A DNA stretch of 7,127 nucleotides from an uncultured Demequina sp. (GTDB lineage Bacteria > Actinomycetota > Actinomycetes > Actinomycetales > Demequinaceae): assembly GCA_937925595.1 (NCBI GenBank), contig CALALQ010000362.1:1-7127 (forward strand), read 5' to 3'. Position 1 is the stretch's first letter; each line of letters opens with the position of its first letter. Below the pieces are notes generated by a model. It worked only from the letters and a program-made list of their open reading frames with translations, did no database searches and was not told where the DNA came from. Below, piece after piece: positions 1 to 3,524 of the stretch. A program made the translations under genes and the position numbers.

Positions 1-387
1 CCCGTCCAGCCGCCGCAGGCCGAGGCGCTGGCCCGTGGCCGGGTCGAGCACCTCCAGCGCGTTGCGCCGCGCCGCCCACGCGCGGGCACCGTCGGGCGAG
101 ATCGCGAGCGCCGTGGGCGCGCCGCCGAGCCGCGTCGTCGCGACCGCCGCGCGCGTGTGCAGGTCGAACACCGTGACTGTGCGGCCGCTCGCGATCAATG
201 CGTGCAGGCCGTCGGGCGTGGCCGCCACGGCCCGGGCGGCGCCGGGCACGCGCACGGGCTCCGGCTCGCTCGTGCGGGTGTCGATCAGCGGCACCTGATC
301 GGTGCCCGTGGCGACGATCAGCACGCGCCCGTGGGCCACGGGGGCGGCGAGCATGATGAGGGCGAGCGCAGCGATCAGGGTTCGCAC
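1..387 (-). CDS. Exported YVTN/WD40-like beta-propeller protein, N-terminal part (runs off left edge)
   Basis: Reading from a GTG at 387 down to base 1 gives 129 codons without a stop. Residues 1-20 form a signal peptide: an Arg at position 2, a hydrophobic core LIAALALIMLAA and a small-residue cleavage region ending AHG. The mature part then shows beta-propeller blades. AVAATPDGLHALIA (residues 53-66) and ALAISPDGARAWAA (93-106) are the same strand-turn-strand unit about 40 residues apart, each followed by a V-FD or EVLD strand. Such proteins are usually extracytoplasmic binding or scaffold propellers of the YVTN/lactonase-like type; the ligand or substrate cannot be read here. GAGGG, 4 nt before the GTG, is a good ribosome binding site. 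The gene starts 37 nt after the reductase stop, so it is probably the last visible member of the same minus-strand transcript. An in-frame ATG at 354 would cut the signal peptide in half and is less likely. Confidence 0.78.
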   Translation of the reverse strand, partial: MRTLIAALALIMLAAPVAHGRVLIVATGTDQVPLIDTRTSEPEPVRVPGAARAVAATPDGLHALIASGRTVTVFDLHTRAAVATTRLGGAPTALAISPDGARAWAARRNALEVLDPATGQRLGLRRLDG

Positions 388-424
388 GTGACCCTCAGAA
401 CACGCGGCGGTCCGCGCGGTTGCG

Positions 425-1195
425 CTAGAGGCCGACGCGCTCCAGCGCGGCTTCGTACTCGTCCATCAGCACTTCCTCGTCGAGGCCCTCGGCCTCGCCG
501 CGCTCCCAGATCGCGCTCAGCTCGGCGGCGTGCGGGCGGTAGCGCTCCAGCCACTGCTCGCTGCGCGGCATCCAGTAGCCCGTGAGCGAGTAGCGCGACT
601 TGTCCAGCCCGCGCTCGTGGCGCAGGTAGCGGCGGGCGTCGCGGACGATCTGCGTCTGGCCCGCCATCCAGATGTAGCCCGGGCCGGCCGGCTCCGGGAA
701 CGAGCGGACGACCTCGTTCAAGCAGCAGGTGCCGTGCAGCCAGCGCACGTCGGCGTCGAACGGCTGGCGGTCGGCCGGGTCCTCGGTCTCGAGCACGACG
801 GTCGTCGGGACGCGGACGTCCTCGAGCATCCGCCCGATCGCCGGCAGCGCGGTCAGGTCGCCGACGAGCAGCTGCCACTCGGCGTCCGCGGGCAGCGCGT
901 AGCCGCCCGCGGCCGGGCTCCACACGAGCTGGTCGCCCGGCCGTGCCGTGCGCGCCCAGGTCGCGGCGAGCCCGCCGTCGTGGAGCGCGAAGTCGATGTC
1001 GAGCTCCTCGCGCTCCGGCCGCACGGCGCGGACCGTGTAGTTGCGGCGCCGCGAGTGGTCGCCGGGCTCGCCGAAGAACAGCATCAGCCAGTCGTCGGGC
1101 CGCTCGGTGGGCTCACAGCCCGGAACCGAGAACGTCAGCCGCAGCATTCGCGGTGTCACCTGGGTCGTGCGCAGCAGCGTGCCAGTCGTGTACAC
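425..1195 (-). CDS. Siderophore-interacting protein (FAD/NAD(P)H-dependent ferric-siderophore reductase)
   Basis: The 256-residue product has the full layout of the SIP family of cytoplasmic flavin reductases, which release iron from imported ferric siderophores by reducing Fe(III). An N-terminal FAD-binding beta-barrel carries RNYTVR (51-56), the flavin-binding R-x-Y-T signature, then the family segment DFALHDGGLAATWA (68-81) and a PGD turn (86-88). The C-terminal NAD(P)H domain has GDLTALPAI (112-120), WMAGQ (176-180) and GYW (206-208). Length is normal for the family (about 250-280). Two usual glutamates differ: GDETALPA is GDLTALPA here, and the WxAGE motif ends in Gln. The fold is not in doubt, but cofactor preference could be changed. 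The start is a GTG at 1195 with no clear Shine-Dalgarno; a TANNNT box 8 nt upstream suggests a leaderless message. It lies 16 nt after the stop of the DUF2071-like gene, with a palindrome between them. No siderophore transporter or biosynthesis gene is in view. Confidence 0.9.
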   Translation of the reverse strand: MYTTGTLLRTTQVTPRMLRLTFSVPGCEPTERPDDWLMLFFGEPGDHSRRRNYTVRAVRPEREELDIDFALHDGGLAATWARTARPGDQLVWSPAAGGYALPADAEWQLLVGDLTALPAIGRMLEDVRVPTTVVLETEDPADRQPFDADVRWLHGTCCLNEVVRSFPEPAGPGYIWMAGQTQIVRDARRYLRHERGLDKSRYSLTGYWMPRSEQWLERYRPHAAELSAIWERGEAEGLDEEVLMDEYEAALERVGL

Positions 1196-1201
1196 GCCGA
1201 A

Positions 1202-1215
1202 TTAGGGTACCCTAA
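1202..1215. promoter_or_regulatory. Perfect 14-bp palindrome, candidate iron-responsive operator overlapping a -10 box
   Basis: TTAGGGTACCCTAA reads identically on both strands and stands out as AT-richer than its surroundings. It begins 6 nt upstream of the reductase GTG and overlaps the TAG stop of the gene before it. Its outer arms TTAGG and CCTAA are those of DtxR/IdeR iron boxes, but the arms here are 4 bp apart instead of about 9, so it is not a standard IdeR site. On the minus strand TACCCT (1209-1204) fits an actinobacterial TANNNT -10 element 8 nt from the GTG. A repressor bound here would block initiation of the ferric-siderophore reductase. The -35 region is poor. Confidence 0.5.
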
Positions 1216-1625
1216 CTCTGAAGCAGCGCGCAGTCGGCGGTCGCGCCGAGCCGGGTGAAGAAGCTCGAGCGCACCCAGTCGATGGCGACGGGCACGGCGG
1301 TGCGCACGCCGGCGAAGCGGGCCGCGTCCTCGGCGTCGCCGAACAGGCGGCTGCGCCAGCGGCGGCCCGGCCGCACGGAGACGTCGACGGTCTCCTCGCC
1401 GGCGAACGACGCGTAGGTCTGGCGGGAGAGCTGCTCGGCGATCATCGGGCCCGACTCGCTGTTGAGCAGGTAGGCGCCCGACTCGACCGCGAGCCGGTAC
1501 TCGACCGTGTCGCCGCGCACGAGCAGGCCGCCGACGGCGTGGCCGTTGACGATCCGCGGCCGGATATGGGCAGGGAGGAGCGCCGCGGCGACCGACGGGT
1601 CGACGCGGTAGTTGACGATCAACAT
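1212..1625 (-). CDS. Compact DUF2071-like protein (acetoacetate decarboxylase-like superfamily)
   Basis: The ATG at 1625 gives 137 residues. The N-terminus, with NYRVDPSVAAALLP (5-18) followed by IRPRIVNGHAVGGLLV, matches the opening of DUF2071/YqjF-type proteins, where a Y-x-V-(D/P)-x3-L-x2-L-L-P unit leads to a xGxAVGG strand. The C-terminus, VRSSFFTRLGATADCALL (118-135), resembles the closing VRSSFF...DxALLMR segment of that family, and DVSVRPGRRWRSRLF (81-95) fits its central strand. Typical members are about 220-250 residues, so this one is a short variant lacking the central GVYIPRRD-type stretch and the usual tail. The reading frame is intact, with no sign of a frameshift. No catalytic lysine assignment can be made, and the function is unknown. 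The start follows the membrane-protein stop by only 2 nt (TAG-CC-ATG), with no good ribosome binding site, so translation probably depends on reinitiation. Confidence 0.68.
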   Translation of the reverse strand: MLIVNYRVDPSVAAALLPAHIRPRIVNGHAVGGLLVRGDTVEYRLAVESGAYLLNSESGPMIAEQLSRQTYASFAGEETVDVSVRPGRRWRSRLFGDAEDAARFAGVRTAVPVAIDWVRSSFFTRLGATADCALLQS

Positions 1626-1627
1626 GG

Positions 1628-2170
1628 CTAGGGCTTGTGCTCCCGGGGAGAGGGGTTGAGGAGGGTGCGCGCGCCGAGCACGGGACCGAGGACGGCGAAC
1701 AGCCACAGCCACGAGACGCCCCACGGGTGGAAGATGCTCGTCCCGGCGCCGATGACGATCGCCAGCGAGATCAGCGGGTACAGCAGCAGCGGCATCGACT
1801 TCTTGGCGATGCCCGCCCGCCGCGCGCCCAGCACGACGCCCAGGTAGGCGGCGCCGGCGACGATGATCCCGCCGTTCTGGTTGACGACCCACTTCTCGGC
1901 GAGCACGAGCGCCCACGCGACCGCGATCAGCCCCCAGATGCCCATGCGCGCCTTGTCGCCGCGCACGACGGTGTACACGAGCGCGATCACCGTCGCGACG
2001 ACGAGCAGGAGGAACACGGTGCCGCTCAGCACGACGGCGAGCAGCCAGGCGAGCGCGGCGACGGCCCCGGCGAGGACTCCCCCGCGCAGGGCCGCGTTCA
2101 CGGTCCGGGCCGCCCGTTCCTTGCGGCTGGGCTTGGGCCCGAGGTCAAGGTCGGCAAGCGCGGTGCTCAT
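1628..2170 (-). CDS. Multi-pass membrane protein of unknown function (180 aa)
   Basis: Not recognised as a named family. The product has a 28-residue hydrophilic N-terminus with a basic cluster (KPSRKERAAR, 13-22). It is followed by five or six hydrophobic segments at about 30-49, 51-69, 77-91, 100-116, 126-143 and 150-167, and a short polar tail. Basic residues gather in the loops GDKAR (71-75) and ARRAGIAKK (116-124), which the positive-inside rule would place in the cytoplasm. A WVVNQNGG loop (94-101) and a HPWGVSWLWLF segment (148-158) are the most distinctive parts. The ATG at 2170 has no close Shine-Dalgarno. A longer in-frame reading exists, but upstream of this ATG it is Arg/Gly-rich shadow sequence. 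A promoter-like box ends 6 nt before the ATG, which points to a leaderless start. It is followed directly by the DUF2071-like gene, so the two are probably co-expressed. Confidence 0.72.
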   Translation of the reverse strand: MSTALADLDLGPKPSRKERAARTVNAALRGGVLAGAVAALAWLLAVVLSGTVFLLLVVATVIALVYTVVRGDKARMGIWGLIAVAWALVLAEKWVVNQNGGIIVAGAAYLGVVLGARRAGIAKKSMPLLLYPLISLAIVIGAGTSIFHPWGVSWLWLFAVLGPVLGARTLLNPSPREHKP

Positions 2171-2176
2171 GTAGCC

Positions 2177-2204
2177 AAGGTACCGCTCCTCGCCCGGATG
2201 TCGA
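2177..2204 (-). promoter_or_regulatory. Candidate leaderless promoter for the membrane-protein gene
   Basis: On the minus strand TCGACA (2204-2199; 5 of 6 to TTGACA) is separated by 16 nt from TACCTT (2182-2177; fits TANNNT). The -10 box ends 6 nt before the ATG at 2170, so transcription would start at or next to the start codon. This agrees with the missing Shine-Dalgarno. The box lies within GGTACCTT, the same core as in the palindrome before the reductase gene. Prediction by eye only. Confidence 0.42.
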
Positions 2205-2205
2205 T

Positions 2206-2219
2206 TGGGGCCAGCCCCA
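2206..2219. repeat. Short GC-rich hairpin between permease fragment and membrane-protein gene
   Basis: TGGGG-CCAG-CCCCA forms a 5-bp GC-rich stem with a tetraloop, starting 4 nt after the permease stop on the minus strand. There is no T-tract after it on either strand, so a simple intrinsic terminator is not supported. It could slow transcription or shield the 3' end of the upstream message, or it could be chance. Confidence 0.3.
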
Positions 2220-2223
2220 GTCT

Positions 2224-3120
2224 TCAGGCGGGGACAGCCACCCTGTCCTCCTCGCGCTCGAAGCGGCTGCGCTCCGCGGCGACCTCCAGATCCATCGGGT
2301 CCGACAGGTCCGGATCGCGCGGCGGGAGCCGCAGCGCCGCGTACGCCAGGCACACCACACCGGCCAGCGCGTAGCCGAGCGCGAGCCGCGGGTTGGAGAA
2401 CAGGTGCACCTCCTCGCTGTGGATCAGGCCGACGAGCGTCAGCGTGGCGCCGACCCCGCACGCGACCGCGGCGTGCAGGAAGCGGCGGTCGATCACGAAC
2501 ACCGCGATCGTGCCCAGCACCATGCCGACGAGCACCGAGCCGGCGCCGATCGTCGCCAGGCCGCCGTACAGCACGCCGCCCGCGGCCAGCGTGTCCGCGC
2601 CGACCTCCTGCACGCTCGTCCCGGCGGCCAGCAGCGCGTCGTGGACCATGCCCGAGCCCCACTGGGCGAGCGACGGGATCGCCGCCAGCACCACGGCCGC
2701 GTAGTGCGCCTTGGGCACGGCGACGAACGCCTGCGAGCCGATCACGAGGCCGATGAAGAGCAGGATCGGGACGATCGCGGGGATCGGCAGCAGCGCGGCG
2801 AGCAGCGGGAACAGCCCGAACGCGCACAGCAGGAAGATCAGCACGCCGCTGGCGAGCGAGTAGGAGATGCGGCCGCCGGCGGCCTTCCAGCCTGGGTGGC
2901 CGATGTAGACGGCGGGCGGGAACGGCGAGCCGAGCGTCGCGCCGACGACGGCGCCGGTGCCGTCGGCCAGCAGCACGTGGCGCAGGTTGTAGCGGTCGCC
3001 CGCCGCGGCGGCGGACTCCACGTTGCTCATCGCCTCGGTGAAGTTGTAGATGCCGAGCGGGATCGCGGTCGCCGGCAGCGGTGAGATGCCGCTCAGGCCG
3101 TCCAGCAGCAGGTCGAAGCT
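2224..3120 (-). pseudogene. NCS2/AzgA-like (xanthine/uracil-type) permease, N-terminal half missing
   Basis: The sequence is the C-terminal half of an NCS2-superfamily permease, a family of proton-coupled nucleobase transporters. From the first in-frame ATG (3030) there are 268 residues. NVESAAAAGDRYNLR and GSPFPPAVYIGHPGWK (35-50 after that ATG) are the family's core motifs, followed by hydrophobic helices at about 58-78, 84-104, 109-123, 148-180, 185-203 and 216-234, and a charged tail. The family-like coding sequence does not begin at that ATG. In frame, GISPLPATAIPLGIYNFTEA and a preceding SFDLLLDGL lie upstream (3031-3117), then the reading becomes Arg/Ala-rich and hits TGA at 3159-3157. 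That stretch has no ATG, GTG or TTG. Family members are usually about 450-500 residues, so some 200 N-terminal residues are gone. If ATG 3030 were used, the product would lack the first transmembrane repeat and could hardly transport. Nothing in 3160-3515 in any minus frame resembles the missing half. Confidence 0.72.
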
Positions 3121-3227
3121 ACCGGACGGCGCGGCGCCGCGGACACGGACCGCCGGTCACAAGTGGCTCGCCGCGGGCTGGACCGATGGTCGGTGAGCGC
3201 TGAGCGAACCGGGGGTGTGTTCGCTCG

Positions 3228-3244
3228 TGTCCGCCTCGCGGACA
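3228..3244. repeat. Perfect 7-bp inverted repeat (hairpin)
   Basis: TGTCCGC-CTC-GCGGACA is a perfect stem with a 3-nt loop, followed on the plus strand by TTTCCC. It could be a weak terminator or a protein-binding site. No plus-strand gene lies before it to terminate. Confidence 0.4.
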
Positions 3245-3368
3245 TTTCCCGCCACACCCCAGCGCCCAGCCGGACGCTCAAGTCAGCAAGCGAACATCAT
3301 TGCCAGAAGTCCATGTTGATCAGGCTTACCAACGCGGAACCCCATTGCGCCGGTTTGCTGGACCTTTG

Positions 3369-3390
3369 CGATTTCGACCCCTCGATTTCG
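3369..3390 (+). repeat. Direct repeat of CGATTTCG, 14 nt apart
   Basis: CGATTTCG occurs at 3369-3376 and again at 3383-3390. It lies 20-40 bp upstream of the candidate -35 element, a position used by activator sites. Two copies of 8 bp may be chance. Confidence 0.3.
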
Positions 3391-3410
3391 CCACTTTCCA
3401 GAAGCACCGG

Positions 3411-3440
3411 TTGACCGTCTTCTTGCCAAACCGATACGAA
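3411..3440 (+). promoter_or_regulatory. Candidate promoter of the surface-protein cassette
   Basis: TTGACC (3411-3416; 5 of 6 to the -35 consensus) stands 18 nt before TACGAA (3435-3440), a weak -10 that keeps T1, A2 and A5 but lacks the final T. Transcription would begin near 3447 and leave a leader of about 75 nt. It is the best sigma70-like match seen upstream of the cassette, but the -10 is poor. Confidence 0.33.
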
Positions 3441-3450
3441 CCCTTTGGCA
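3424..3450. repeat. Inverted repeat TGCCAAA-N13-TTTGGCA around the candidate -10
   Basis: The two 7-nt arms are perfect complements, and the outer T-G and C-G pairs can extend the stem to 9 bp. The 13-nt loop contains the candidate -10 box. The arrangement suits an operator for a dimeric repressor, or an RNA hairpin if transcription starts further upstream. Confidence 0.42.
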
Positions 3451-3493
3451 GGTAGGCGTCGGGAGCGGTCGCCACTCAGGGGGGCGAACTTCT

Positions 3494-3524
3494 CACGCCA
3501 GGACCTACAGGGGACGTGGCGGTG
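3494..3524 (+). promoter_or_regulatory. Leader hairpin enclosing the ribosome binding site of the Ig-repeat protein
   Basis: CACGCCA (3494-3500) can pair with TGGCGGTG (3517-3524) with one bulged G. The AGGGGA Shine-Dalgarno (3509-3514) is then in the loop and both upstream GTG codons (3516, 3522) are in the stem. AGGGG is 2 nt from GTG 3516, 8 nt from GTG 3522 and 11 nt from ATG 3525, so GTG 3516 is the least likely start. The hairpin could reduce translation, but this is only by eye. Confidence 0.35.

Larger units (their letters stand above)
3121..3521. other. Non-coding divergent region between permease breakpoint and surface-protein cassette
   Basis: No credible gene. The short open frames here are not hydrophobic, show no domain and have composition unlike the neighbours. 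GC is visibly lower than in the flanks from about 3280 to 3450. It holds a 12-bp palindrome CGCGGCGCCGCG (3130-3141), GACCG-C-CGGTC (3148-3158), ACCGA-TGG-TCGGT (3182-3194), a 7-bp hairpin (3228-3244), a direct repeat (3369-3390), a promoter-like stretch (3411-3440) and hairpins near the start of the plus-strand gene. No transposase remnant, tRNA or known riboswitch was recognised. Confidence 0.6.

Noticed and set aside
1202..1215. Telomere-like TTAGGG repeat
   Set aside because: There is one copy on each strand as halves of a palindrome, not a tandem repeat, and the DNA is bacterial.
1212..1916. Longer 234-codon reading of the DUF2071-like gene
   Set aside because: The extra N-terminal part is Arg-rich shadow sequence within the membrane-protein gene; family likeness starts at the ATG at 1625.
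2206..2219. Intrinsic terminator after the permease fragment
   Set aside because: The stem is only 5 bp and there is no T-tract on either strand; kept only as a hairpin.
1637..3084. Plus-strand frames over the membrane-protein and permease genes
   Set aside because: They are rich in Arg, Asp, Gln and His with no hydrophobic pattern, the usual mirror of membrane-protein genes in high-GC DNA.
3130..3244. Terminal inverted repeats of an insertion sequence near the permease breakpoint
   Set aside because: The repeats are short local palindromes without matching distant partners, and no transposase remnant was found.
3163..3414. 83-codon plus-strand frame in the divergent region
   Set aside because: No ribosome binding site, no domain, mixed composition, and it overlaps hairpins and promoter-like elements.
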